This document shows positions 34,607 through 45,831 of a stretch of 64,000 nucleotides of DNA, one piece after another. Under the pieces are notes generated by a model. It searched no databases and was not told the DNA's origin. It worked only from the letters and a program-made list of their open reading frames with translations. Numbering within the stretch: the first letter of the stretch is position 1; every line of letters begins with the position of its first letter. A program made the position numbers and the translations under genes. Source of the stretch: Chamaecyparis obtusa (taxonomy: Eukaryota; Streptophyta; Pinopsida; Cupressales; Cupressaceae); contig BSBK01006347.1 in the NCBI GenBank assembly GCA_027943335.1, positions 124,001-188,000 on the forward strand, read 5' to 3'.

Positions 34607-35927
34607 TACACTATACACTCTACACTAACACACATGACACTTGAAGTTGAATTGAATTGTTGTACGACACTCTACAAGTTGTCGTACGACAACCCGTGAG
34701 GCAAATATAAAAAATGCATAAAAGACTAAAAAATCCTAAAAATGATTAAAACATGTGCTAAATTGAATTCAAGAGGTGATCAAAGGTCTACTTACCAAGT
34801 TCCTGTATTGTCGAGGCCGCTGAAACCACCGAGAATGCTTGAAATGATGAGAAGACACGGGGACCATTTTTTTCTCTCAGAGGGCTCCACAAAATCTCAA
34901 AAGTCAATGGTGAAAATGATTTGAAAATGATCCTTTTTCATCTTATATAGGTTTTGACCTATTTTTCAAAGTGCTCCAATTTGTGTGAAAATAACACCCC
35001 TAGCTAATTTTGACGTCTTGAATCTATTTTCGGGATCAAAATCAAAATCTAAGATCCTTTCATTTGTCAAAATTATGATTTTAAATTTTGGACACAAGAC
35101 GACCGATTGCTTGCATAATCAACTTTCATGACATCACAAGAATCTAGAACTCAACCTATTTGATCATCTAACATCAAACTTTCATAATCTCACCTTACTC
35201 AACCATGGTCAAACCTAGTCAAACTTGGTCAACAGGGCCTCAAAATGATGCAAAATGCATCCCCAGATGTATACAACTACTTCTACAGTCGATCACATTG
35301 CTTCATAACAATTCAAACTACCTTTCTCGCCAGAGTTTGCTTTTAATCTCGAATGGGACATGGTATTGCACATCATTAATCACATTTGTCAATTAAATAT
35401 TCTTCATCAATCAAGACAACAACCAAGTCTAATTGCCAATTCAATTGAAGTCCTCGTTGCTTGGGGCATATCGCTTGGGCCATATCAGATTCACCGAAAT
35501 CCATATCAATATGGTATTCTCTTAATCTTTTAAATTGTATCATCTCTTTGTAACCATTAGTTCAATTGTGTTATCTCCTTGATTATTCATAGTTGAATGG
35601 TTCAGAGTTGGTATCCTTTCGATTCCTTTGGACAAAGAGGTCTGGAGTTAGGATATTTGATTCCTCGTAACCATAGGTTCAAAATTAGGCACTTTATCAC
35701 TTCTTCATAATCACAGGTTCAAAGTTTCTATTGTTGATATCACTTTGATTCTTTGGCCAATCAGGACTTGAATCAACATCTCAAAATCTTCCAATTAGTT
35801 TCTGTCTCAGAATCGGTCAATCAAACCAGGATCAGTTTCTCCATCACATAATTGAGTTTGGATCTCACCAAAATAGATTTATCTTTGAACCACTGCACTT
35901 CTCATAGTAATTCAAAGAGGGGCAAAA
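34605..35927 (+). other. Internal region of element D, no coding capacity
   Basis: 1.3 kb with only short chance reading frames. An imperfect inverted/direct repeat (GTTGTACGAC...GTCGTACGACAAC, 34660-34695) lies near the left end. Several diverged units with a CATAGGTTCAAA-like core recur at about 35570-35780. No clear primer binding site was found. It ends with the PPT. Confidence 0.7.
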
Positions 35928-37161
35928 TGTAATACCCCAAAAATGGGCTTTAGTACCATTAACTTACTACATCAATAAATTGATCGAAATCGACCCTAAA
36001 GTCCTAACCTAAGGCACATCTGCAGATCAAGTTATCAAAACCCTAATCGATCCTATCATAAATCTACATCGGGGAATATTCCTAGATATTCCTAATCTAT
36101 CATAATTATCTCTGATTAAATATTATATGGTGATAAATGATATTATTTTATTTATCCTAAGTGTGATTAATTAAATATGTTAAATATTTAATTAATTAAA
36201 CTTCATTTAGCCACTTAATCACTTAAATTAGATTTAATATAATAATTCTTAATTAATATTGTTCTATTTGACAATTAATAAAAAATTCTAAAAATAATTA
36301 ATTGAATATTTATTTAATTGATTAATTTAAATTGTCAAATTTAATAATATGATTTTGGATAAAGTTTGATTAAATAATTGATTAACCCATAAATCAGTTA
36401 TTTTAATTGATTAAATCAGAAAAGTTAAGAATAAAACACATAGAAATTAAATAAACTCACAATTATCTTTGCAAAAATCAGAATAGCAGTTAAACTCAAA
36501 ATCAACTCTGGGACTCATTTTGTTAACTTTCTAAGCTCAACATGTGATTGTGAGTTGAAAAGCATATTGGAGTGATCTCAACTTCCAATTATGAGTTAAA
36601 AAGATGATTTGCATGATTTTCACTAGATAACTATTTCTAATTCTCTAATTACTTTCCAATCAATTCGAGTTAATCAGGGAGTGATTTTTGGTTTTTCCAT
36701 GAGTTCTCAAACTTGGATTTCTATATAAACAACCCTCATTCCTTCACAAGAGGTGTGCATTTTTTAGAACAATAGAGTTATATTGTCAAGTTCTTTCTAG
36801 ATTGTGCATCCATTTTTGAGATCAATTGCTAGTTTTTGCATTCATAGCTTAGTTTTCATTTTCATTAACATCAAGTTTTAGATCAATTTCATATAGTTAT
36901 TATTGTTATTGCATTGAAAATCACAAAATATAGATTAATCTTGCATTCATTTCAATAGTTTTTACATTTACATCCTTTGTTTAGGCATTGCATTGTCACT
37001 GAACTTGGTCAAATCTAAGAATATCATACTCATGTCTTCTAGAAGGCAGTAAATCACTTGATTGATGATACATATGTTGATTGTTTATTTTATTATAATT
37101 AATATGTAATATTTTACTGATGTGTTGTGTCTTTTGAACATGTACAATTTTCACACACACA
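35928..37161 (+). repeat. 3' LTR of element D
   Basis: 1,234 bp, aligned end to end with 33350-34604 with scattered substitutions and small indels. TATATAAA at 36722-36729. The GTCAT duplication follows directly. Confidence 0.9.
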
Positions 37162-38408
37162 GTCATTAGTTTTGATTAAGTCATAATGATTGTCAAAGTC
37201 ATTTGGTAAAGAAGGAAAGTAAAGTTGGTAAAGAAAATAAGCTATTCAGTAAAGGGAAATAAAGGAAGAGACAATTTCAGTAAAGAGAATAAGGAACAGG
37301 CATCGAGAAAAGAAAGTCATAACGAGAACCGAGCATTGAGAAGTTACCAAGTTACAAAAAATACCGAACCGAGAAGCATACATGATACTAAGAGCAGAAC
37401 AAAATGTGTTATTGAGTAACACATGTCAACATAAGGAGAATCTATAGATACATTGAATATGGACACTGAGCATAAAGAATTTTACAGATCTTGAGGAGAT
37501 TGTTTGATAAAGCATTGGACATTTAAATATAATGATTTTGCATGATTATAAGGTAAGATCCGCTAATGAAAATTAAATGTAATATATGCATGGGAAATGT
37601 AAAAAATTCTAGAACTACTTAAGGATAAGATTCTAGAACATTTCCACTACTTCTAGATCGAGGATAAAAGATCATTATGTGAAGATGAGTGTGTGTATGC
37701 GGATGCCAAGGAGAAATTGCAAAGAGAAGATGATCAATAAAATTTAAGTGTGAAGGTGACGAGAAGAGAAGCCACCGCATAACAGAGTAGTAAGAGAAGA
37801 ATTGAGTTTGTGATTCAGATTTCAAGTTACCAAGTACTAAAAGTGAAATTATGAGTGAAGTACAGTATGAGGTAAAATGATATTGAGCATAATGAGTCTA
37901 ATAAGCATATGTTGATGCAAGTATTATAGAAAGTTTACATACTAATTAATTGAGTAATTGGAATTGTAAAAGCTCTTAACCGAGTAGGACCTAACAATCT
38001 TAAATTGTCAATCCTTTAACAGGGTACATCTCGTAGATTAGAGTTGTAAAATCCTTTATCAAGGTAGATTTAATCAGTATTTAGACTCTTAACAAGCTTA
38101 ATACTCTTAACCGGGCAAGCTATCATAAATAGCTAACATTGTAGCTCTAACTAAGCAAGCTTTTTACTGCAGTAGTGAAGTTTTGTGGGTGTCATCCCCA
38201 CCGTAGTTTTTTCATCCTACAAGGATTTTTGTGATACCAAAATCATGGTGTTATGATTTTTGTTTCTATGATTTAGATTTATAAGTTTTTATGTTTATAT
38301 ATGCAATGTTATCCATTGGTGAATGGTTAGTATAGTGGATAAAAGTTTTTGGAGTACTGATTCACCCCTCCCCTCTCAATACTTAACTTTCCATAAATTA
38401 ATTCAACA
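37162..38408 (+). repeat. 3' LTR of element E, main part
   Basis: Continuation of the LTR begun at 33318; the full length without D is about 1,274 bp. It has copia-type modules: scattered ACCGAG motifs (37328-37375), repeats like CTCTTAACCGAGTAGGACC and ATCCTTTAACAGGGTACATC (37975-38150), and GATTCACCCCTCCCCTCTC near the end (38359). It ends AATTCAACA at 38408. The modules suggest E uses a copia-type LTR. Confidence 0.65.
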
Positions 38409-39006
38409 TACAACCACATAATATTTCACTAAATGGGTTGAGGTTGTACCTCTTTCTACTACTACTGGAAATGAGATATCTATGTTCATCTTGAACTATA
38501 TCATTTTTAGATATGGCATTCCTCATTCTATCATCAATGAAAATGGTAAATAGTTCAAAAACAAAGATGTAGAAGAACTATGTGACAAGTTTCATATTAT
38601 TCACAACTTCTCCTCCATATACTATCCTTAAGGTAATGGTTAGGAAAAAGCTTAAAATAAGAACATATTAAAAATATTGAAGAAAGAAGTTGATGATTTT
38701 GGAAGGGATTGGTTTATTCAACTAATACATTATGGGCATACCATACTAGTGTTAGAACACCAACTAGAGTAACAAATTATTCTTTGGATCTGAGGTTGTT
38801 TTACCTTTAGAAGTGGAAATACCTTCCCTAAGATTATCACTACATGGAAAACTATCAGATGAAGACTACATAGTATCTATACTATAGGAGATAAAACTAA
38901 TTGATGAGGGTAGAAATGATACATATGATCATTTGAAAGTATATACCAAATTTATGTCAAGAAGTTATAAAAAAACTAAAATCAAGGAAATTCCAAGTGG
39001 GTAATC
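38409..39006 (+). pseudogene. Gypsy integrase core fragment (Z)
   Basis: Oldest layer of this part. The plus strand reads YFTKWVEVVPLSTTTGNEIS, FILNYIIFRYGIPHSIINEN, KDVEELCDKFHIIHNFSSIY, NKNILKILKKEVDDFGRDW: the central and C-terminal part of a Tat-like integrase catalytic core. The middle catalytic Asp (usually in TDNG) reads NENG, and several stops occur. It is bounded on the left by the end of E's LTR and on the right by the start of H's LTR; the remainder is outside the window on both sides. Confidence 0.78.
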
Positions 39007-39622
39007 TATTGGCATAACTGATCAATGAAGCTAGTTGATGATGAGGTAAGATGATGATGCATAATGTTGATTGGAATAATTAGGATAATCAATTATATTG
39101 TTATCATTGATGTCAAACTATTTGGCATGTTGTTTTAACTTGTTACCACATATTGATAAGTAGATAGAGTTGAGTTGCAGGGTAAATTTAGTAAAAGTAT
39201 GTTATGAAAAGGTTTGAGTAAGTTATGATGATAGAAATCAAATAGGGTAATAGTTAAGGAAGACAATGGGAATAGTTGAATGATTTGAATGGTTTGTCAA
39301 ATCTGTGAAATAATTTATTGATTTGATTGCTGGATATAATTTGTGAAGATGCTTAGAAGACAAGGTTAAGATGGTACTCTATAATGAATTTAGATGATGA
39401 TGATTTAATTAGTTGGAAGTGAAAAAGGATTATAGGTAAATGAGGTAAGATTATAGGTAAGAATAAGAATCTTATTGGTAAATTAAGTTCTTATTAGAAT
39501 GAAGAAAGGAAAGGTTAATAGGTAAACAAGAAAGCTTATTGGAAAATAGGCAAGTCTTATTGGCAAATGAAGAACATGAAGTGAAGATTCAAGGCATGAT
39601 CGTAAAGTTTGAAATGTGTTGA
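39007..39622 (+). repeat. 5' LTR of H, left half
   Basis: Starts TATTGGCATAACTGATC (TG changed to TA; the 3' LTR has TGTTGGCATAACTAATC). It aligns with 62849-63465. It ends where K begins, near AAAGTTTGAAATGTGTTGATT. Confidence 0.8.
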
Positions 39623-39640
39623 TTATATATAAAAAATAGG

Positions 39641-39668
39641 TTTTAAAGGGACCTAAAACCCTTTAAAA
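39641..39668. repeat. Perfect 10-bp inverted repeat at left end of K
   Basis: TTTTAAAGGG, an 8-base loop, then CCCTTTAAAA. It lies next to the K/LTR junction. The 180 bases from here to the ORF end at 39852 hold nothing else I recognise. Confidence 0.6.
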
Positions 39669-41479
39669 ATAATTACATCATAAGATTAAGAATTAAAGAC
39701 TACAAGAAAAAGATGAGAACTATCCAAAAAAATAGGCCTTCAAAGAGGCAACAACACTAATAGTGAAAAAGACAGATAACACCAAAAAAAAAGAAACTAC
39801 CAAGAGGAAAAACTTGATTAGACCACAACTCAAGTAGATAAAAACTAACTCTTAAGGGTCTCCTCCATCTTTTCTTTGATTTCCGCTGTCCTGCCAATGA
39901 TGGTCCCTATATAATGGATTACTTTCTTGCCGTAGGATAGTTTTTCTTGACACTTTCCCTAGTCCTCATTCCCAATTCATCTCTCTCTCCCTCAACATCA
40001 TTCTCTTTTTCTCCACCTTACCCCATAACCTTATCTAACACATTAAACAAAGCTTAGAGATTAATGCTAGAACCCCTAATTCTTTCATGACTATATATGT
40101 TGGAGGATATCATAAATTATATTTTTTAACTTATCCACTCTACTAGAAAGGACATCTAGATCCTTCCCATTATCCTAAGGCTAAATAAGCCCAGACTCAC
40201 CACTCCACCCCTCTATTTTCTCCTCCATCCCATTATACCTTGCTTCCAGCTTTTAAAACTTTAGATTGAGAATCTTAATTTCTTGAAAGCACCATTTGTT
40301 AAATCCAAAGGATTAAAGGGCCTCTAATTTAGCCATTTGCAATCCCCCCAGAGTAACTTCCTCTTTGTCATTGATATCATAAAACACAAACTTAATGGAT
40401 GAATCCCTCACTCACTGGAAAATATCATCCTCCATTTCCTCCAAATTCTCATGAGAAAAAGGGAAATCATGCCTAGTACCCTCCACAAAATCATCAAAGG
40501 TAGGCCCCTTGGTAGTATTCGCATCCCTAACACAAACAAAATTATCTTTTTCTTCTATTTGAATAGTCTTCTCAACTAAATCTTTCAAATTCTTAGAATC
40601 AAGGGTCAGATTCTCACTAGAAATACCTTTATTATTAGGAGGAGAATCATTCACAAGTTCTAGAATAAAATTTTCATCCTTCACCAAATAATTCCCTTCA
40701 TTTTTCTCATTATCCAAACCCTAATCTTCAAACTCTACCTGGGCTTTGTTCTTCTCTCTAGAATCCTCAGTCTCTTCTTCATCCACATTCAAGAAGGAAG
40801 CCATGGTTGTGGAAACATTCTCCTTATAAAAATAATCCTCCATCTTGGACTCTTCCTCCTTGCTACTATCTCTGGAGTTAGAATCCTTCTTACTAGAAAT
40901 TGACCCTCCTTTCTTTGAGCTCCCCTTAATGTAACCCTCTTCTTTCATTTTTCCTATACCCATAGGTAGGGTCTTGTTCAAGGGATTAGGGACATTATCC
41001 CTTATATGCTCATTGATTAATAAAATAAGGCCCTCACACAATTTTTTTTTAATCCTTCTTCTTGTTTGTAATAAGACTCTTGGTCAAATAGCTATGCAAG
41101 TGATACATAATATTAACCAAGTCTCTGTATCTAAAATTGTTCAAGAGCACAAAATGGTGTGATTAAGCCCTAGTAAAACTCCCATCCATAGTTACATATT
41201 CAATAATTACAATAAAAAATTTGTGTCAAACCTCCTTAATTTTGTTAACATCAAAGAAGCCATTCACTTTGGCATCACTAAATTTACCTTTCTCTTTCCC
41301 TGATTTTGGAAATTTTTTAGTCGTCATGTCTGAAACCTTTAAATTTATGTATAAATACATACCCTTGTTGGTAAATGAGATCAACCATGAGGTCCACCTT
41401 CTTCCCATCAATTATAATAGAGTTGATCTACCACCCATCAACAAACTTCTACATGATAAGCTTATAATATCCATGGAGC

Positions 41480-42985
41480 TATTGGGAACTGCAATTGAAA
41501 CAATTATTGTATTGTCATTGATGTTAAACCTTAACTAGTAAGAATGTTGCTACTTAGGAAAGTACTATATCTATTTGAGTGTTGCTAAGGGGATAGGAAA
41601 GGTTGGTAACAATAGAACCTAAGGAAAGGTTGAGTTATCTTGATACTACAAAGTGTACTTGACTATTTTGCACAATGATGAGACAATGTATTGTTTATCC
41701 TAGTAAGACTGAAGACTAAACTGGTAGGCTTGACCGAGCAAAGAATGGAAAAATCATGTTTAAGCTGAGTAATGTTAGTGTCAACCGAGTCAGTGTATGC
41801 CAAGCAAAATTCTAGTGTCGATCGAACAACAATTAATTGCCGAGGAAGATAGTGTAAGTCGAGGAAATATTTTTAGTAATGACCGAGCTTTCTACATGAA
41901 GACTGAGTAGTTGATCACAGTATTGACCGAGCATTAGCAATTTTATATTTGAAGAGAATTTAATTTTGGAGCCAAAATTGTTAAATTCTTGGATTATGTA
42001 AAACGTGTTGACTTTATTTATTGATTGTTTGAAAGCATTAAATGCATTATAAAATGTTTTATTGTAAATCTTTAAGAGATTTGAGATGATTCTAGAAAAG
42101 GAGACGAAGAACATGAAGCGGGTAGATTCAATGAATCTGACCTAACCCTAAGATCTATGAATGAGATTGAGTGGCATAAGATGAGTTAACCTAATTGAGG
42201 AAATTATAAAGGGTACCTGAGAATTTGGATATGCAAGTGCATGGGTGAATAGAGAATGCTGGAAGATTAGTAAAGTTTTATTGACTGTATAAGCAGAAAA
42301 GGCTAAAGGAGAATTGTGGTGGTTGCTTGAAGAAAAGTTCCGAGCATATGAGAGATGGAGATGGAAAAGTTTCAAAGTTAGTAAACCAGCATTAGTGTAC
42401 GGAATCAGATCTGATATTTGCAAAGTGAGTTGTATATTTTTCAGATAAATATTGCTGCTACTTTCTAACCATTGTAACAGTCAAAATCCTTTTAATAGAG
42501 GTTGACCTAATAGTCATATGTTAAATCCTTTGAACAAGGTTGCATTCTAATGGAGTGTATGTAAGTCCTATGACTAGGCTAACTTTTAATGGGGTGATTG
42601 AAATCCTTTAACTAGGTCACACCTGACAGTGTGTATTGTAACCTTTGATAGGGTTGGCTTTTTATTGAGCTCACTTCAGAAGAGTGAAAATAATAGTAGC
42701 ATGTTACAAAGTGGTTTTTCCCACTTTGTGTTTCCACTATAAATCTTGGTGTTAATACTTGTGTGAATGTTTTGGTTTGAACATTTCTATGTTTTACAAG
42801 TTAAGTTATAGTTGGGTAGTGGACTACATTTTTATATGTTTCTATCATTTGAATTAGTGATGACCGAGTTTGTTTTGGTTATTGGATCTGATTTAAGGAA
42901 AAGTTTTTGAGATTGTTTTAAACATCAGGGACCTGAGAATAATTGATTCACCCCCCCCTCTCTATTGTTCTAAAACATATTAACA
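41480..42985 (+). repeat. 5' LTR of copia F
   Basis: Starts TATTGGGAACTGC (TG changed to TA) and ends CATATTAACA. U3 has about nine CCGAG-like motifs at 41730-41935. Next come repeats around AATCCTTTAACTAGGTCACA (42475-42660), a TTTTTCCCACTTTGTGTTTC block with CACTATAAATC (42735, possible TATA) and GATTCACCCCCCCCTCTC (42945). Confidence 0.93.
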
Positions 42986-42987
42986 AT

Positions 42988-43000
42988 TGGTATCAGAGCT
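42988..43000 (+). other. Primer binding site of copia F
   Basis: TGGTATCAGAGCT two bases after the LTR end; complementary to initiator tRNA-Met. Confidence 0.95.
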
Positions 43001-43045
43001 TTGTTGCCTATTATTAGTGTTGATAGAAATCAAGTTTAAAGGGGC

Positions 43046-43915
43046 TTGAAGAAAATGATCAGGATGTATAAGAAGGAGGTACCAAAGATGAACAAGGAAA
43101 ACTTCCCTACATGGCAAAGCTTGATGAAGCTACATCTGGTCAGTATTGGTGACTCTGCAAAGTACTACATTGAGAATAACTATGTCTCACCTATCGCACC
43201 TTTGACTGCCGAAGAAATGAGAGCTAAGCAAGAACATAATCAGGCAATGTTGGAAATTACATCTGCCCTAAGCTATCGATAATTTGAGGACATTAAGGAT
43301 TGCACAACTGCTAAGGATATGTGGGACACACTTGCAAGAATCTATGGTGGTGACTTAAATGTATTGAAAGAAAAGGCCGAGAGTCTTAGAGGTAAGTTTT
43401 GCAAGAAGGTGGAAACATTGCACAATATTGTGGTAGAATAAAAGAAGTTGTGAATGCTATTAGAGGAGCAAATGGGGCTATTGATGATGAAACTATAATT
43501 GGAAAAGTACTAAGAACCTTGCATCCTATATATGCTATTAAGATCTTAGCTATTTAGGAATCTAGATGCAACTCTGCTAATGTGCTTACTTTGGAAAGTT
43601 TGGTTGGTAAGCTGATTGCTTTTGAACTCTCTAACTATGATAATTTCACTGTTGGAAGCATTGGTAATGTTGAATCTGCTTTCAAGTCACAACTAATTCT
43701 GAACAAGCCAAAGAAAGAAAAAGAAAAATGCATCAGTGAAAGTGAAAGTGATAGTGAAATTGAAAGTGACAGTGACACTTCTGATGAAGAACTAGAAGAT
43801 CTAGAAGCTCTTATGGCTAGAAGACTGAGAAGGGGAAAATGAAAGTATAAAGGTAAACTCCCTATTATATGTTTTGCATGTAATAAAGTAGGTCATATAG
43901 ATGCTAGATGTCCTG
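43046..43915 (+). pseudogene. gag: copia F Gag with zinc knuckle
   Basis: Gag starting MIRMYKKEVPKMNKENFPTW at 43046; an internal start at MYKKEVPK is equally possible. The capsid part runs to a stop at 43281-43283 (LSYR then stop), resumes ENIxDI-like KDCTTAKDMWDTLARIYGGD, shifts frame near 43400, and continues MLTLESLVGKLIAFELSNYD to the acidic end. The knuckle ICFACNKVGHIDARCPDRK (43867-43915) keeps a perfect C-x2-C-x4-H-x4-C. Gag packages the RNA. Gag of H and I is the same type. Confidence 0.87.
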
Positions 43916-44088
43916 ATAGGAAGGATAAAGATGATGAAGGAAAAATAAAACACAAAGATAGAAGAGATGACATAAGCTATCAATGGAACAAAGACTACAA
44001 AGGAAAAGGTAAGAAATCTTGTTACATTGCTGAAAAAGAAATTGACACTGATAGTGATGATTTTGATATTGAGGTAGTCTATGTTGCA

Positions 44089-44388
44089 ATGAAAGATGAA
44101 TCTGATGAGGATGAGAAAACTGCATTGATATCCTATGTGAACAAGAATGATAAATGGATTATTGACAGTGGTTGTTCACATCACATGACTGGTGACAAAA
44201 ATAAGTTTGAGACCTTACATCATTACAGAGGTAAAAGTGTAAAATTTGGTAATGATGCACCATGTCCTGTTAGAGGAAAAGGTTTGATTAAACTGACTGA
44301 TAAGATATCTTGTGAAAATGCATATTGGGTTGAAGGTCTTAATTATAATTTGTTAAGTGTTTCTTAGCTTAACAAAATTGGTTACCGA
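44089..44388 (+). pseudogene. pol: copia F protease
   Basis: Protease region: KWIIDSGCSHHMTGDKNKFE with intact DSG, then VKFGNDAPCPVRGKGLIKL and YWVEGLNYNLLSVS followed by a TAG where Gln is expected (44366-44368). Apart from that stop the domain looks intact. It would process Gag-Pol. Confidence 0.88.
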
Positions 44389-45800
44389 GTGGAATTTCAT
44401 CACAAGCAAGCTAAAATATTTAATGCTACTGGAGAACTAATTGGAAGTGGAGATCAAACTAGAGGTAATTTGTTCTATCTTGACCTATCTGAAGAAACAT
44501 GTTTAATTGCACAACTTGATGATATTTGGTTATGGCACAAAAGGCTATGTCATGTTAACTTTGACAATCTGGTAGAGATAAGTAAGAAGAAAAAGGTAAG
44601 AGGTCTACCTAGATTGAAGAAACCTGAGAATGTGATGTACAAGGAATGCCAGTTAGGAAAAATGACAAAGTCAAGTTTTAAGAGCAAATCCTTTACTTCT
44701 GAAAACATTTTAGATTTGGTTCATACTGACCTTTGTGGACCTATGGGTGTACAAAGTTACTATGGTGCTAGATACTTTATCTTATTTGTTGATGATCATA
44801 CTAGGATGATGCATGTAATGTTTCTAAAAGAAAAATTTGAAGCTTTTCAATTCTTTAAGTGGTATTTGGCTAAGGTTGAGAAGGAGATAGGTAGGAACCT
44901 AAAATGTCTTAGATCTGACCGAGGTGGAGAATTTACATCAAATGAATTTAATCTATTTTGCAATGATAGAGAAATTAAAAGACAAATGTTTTCACCTAGA
45001 ACACCTCCACAGAATGGTATAGCAGAAAGAAAAAACATATCTATCTTGGATTGTGCAAGGACATTGTTGATTGAAAAGAATGTGGCACATAAATACTGGA
45101 AAGAAGCTATAAGCACTGTTGTCTACACTCTTAACCGGGTATAGATCAAGAAAGGTACAAATCTGACACCCTATGAATTATGGCATGGGCATGCACCGAG
45201 TGTTAAATACTTTAGAATATTTGGAAGTAAGTGCTATATATTAAAAGACACTAGGAATGGAAAGTTTGATGCTAAAAGTGACGAAGGTATATTCCTACGG
45301 TATTCCACAAAAAGTAAAGCTTATAAGTGTTTGAACTCTAACACTAACAAAATTGTGGAAAGTGTGAATGTCAAAATCGATGAGTATGCATAAAGAAATG
45401 AAGCTGACAGCAAAAGAGAACCAAAAGATTATAGATCTTTTGTGTACATTGAGGAAGAAGAAGAGGCAAGTAACAAACTTGCACTTGATGATTAGTCTCA
45501 GGTAAGCAATGTTGAGCAATAGACAGATGCTGCCGAGCATCAGGAAAATAGTACCGAAAGAGAACAAGAACATGCCAAGCTACAAGAAAATGTTGTTGAA
45601 TATCAGGAAGAGGTTGCCGAGCATTCAGAAGTTGAATCTGACAATATTGTTGGGGAACTTGATGAAATAGAGGAGAGAGGAGCTGAACCTATTTTGGAAA
45701 AATATGTAAGAAGACATCACAAGCCTAAACAGATAATTGGAGACAAAAATAATGGAATTTAGACTAGAAGTAAGATTAAGGATCCAACATGCCTACTGTG
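44389..45800 (+). pseudogene. pol: copia F integrase and linker
   Basis: The zinc-binding domain reads WLWHKRLCHVNFDNLVEISK and MYKECQLGK, with the first Cys of CKEC changed to Tyr. The catalytic core has LVHTDLCGPMGV, LFVDDHTRMMHVMFLKEK, CLRSDRGGEFTSNEFN and PPQNGIAERKNISILDCART, so Asp, Asp and Glu are all present. A stop at 45143 follows TLNRV. Then LTPYELWHGHAPSVKYFRIF and a Glu-rich linker with four more stops lead into RT. Confidence 0.88.
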
Positions 45801-45831
45801 TGAATTTGAACCCAAGTCAACTAGAGAGGCA

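Larger units (their letters stand above)
33350..37161 (+). mobile_element. Short non-autonomous LTR element D (3,812 bp, complete)
   Basis: Complete insertion bounded by perfect 5-bp duplications GTCAT (33345-33349 and 37162-37166). LTRs start TGTAATACCCCAAAAATGGG and end in a CA repeat. A PPT (AAAGAGGGGCAAAA, 35914-35927) immediately precedes the right LTR, which gives plus orientation. The 1.3-kb interior has no gag or pol, so it depends on another element. It sits 32 bp inside the 3' LTR of E. Confidence 0.93.
28761..38408 (+). mobile_element. LTR element E: gag fragment, unknown ORF, no pol visible (5' end outside window)
   Basis: A plus-strand element whose visible parts are a degraded gag knuckle region (28761-about 29110), a TATA box, a large unknown reading frame (29595-32996), a polypurine tract (33306-33316) and a 3' LTR (33318-38408, interrupted by element D). 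No protease, integrase, RT or RNase H is found between gag and PPT, so it is a non-autonomous carrier or has exchanged pol for another gene. Its 5' part should lie left of element B, outside the window. It ends in gypsy fragment Z. Confidence 0.65.

Noticed and set aside
38409..39006. Assigning the Z integrase fragment to element E
   Set aside because: It lies outside E's LTR end (AATTCAACA at 38408) and is gypsy type, so it is the target sequence into which E inserted.
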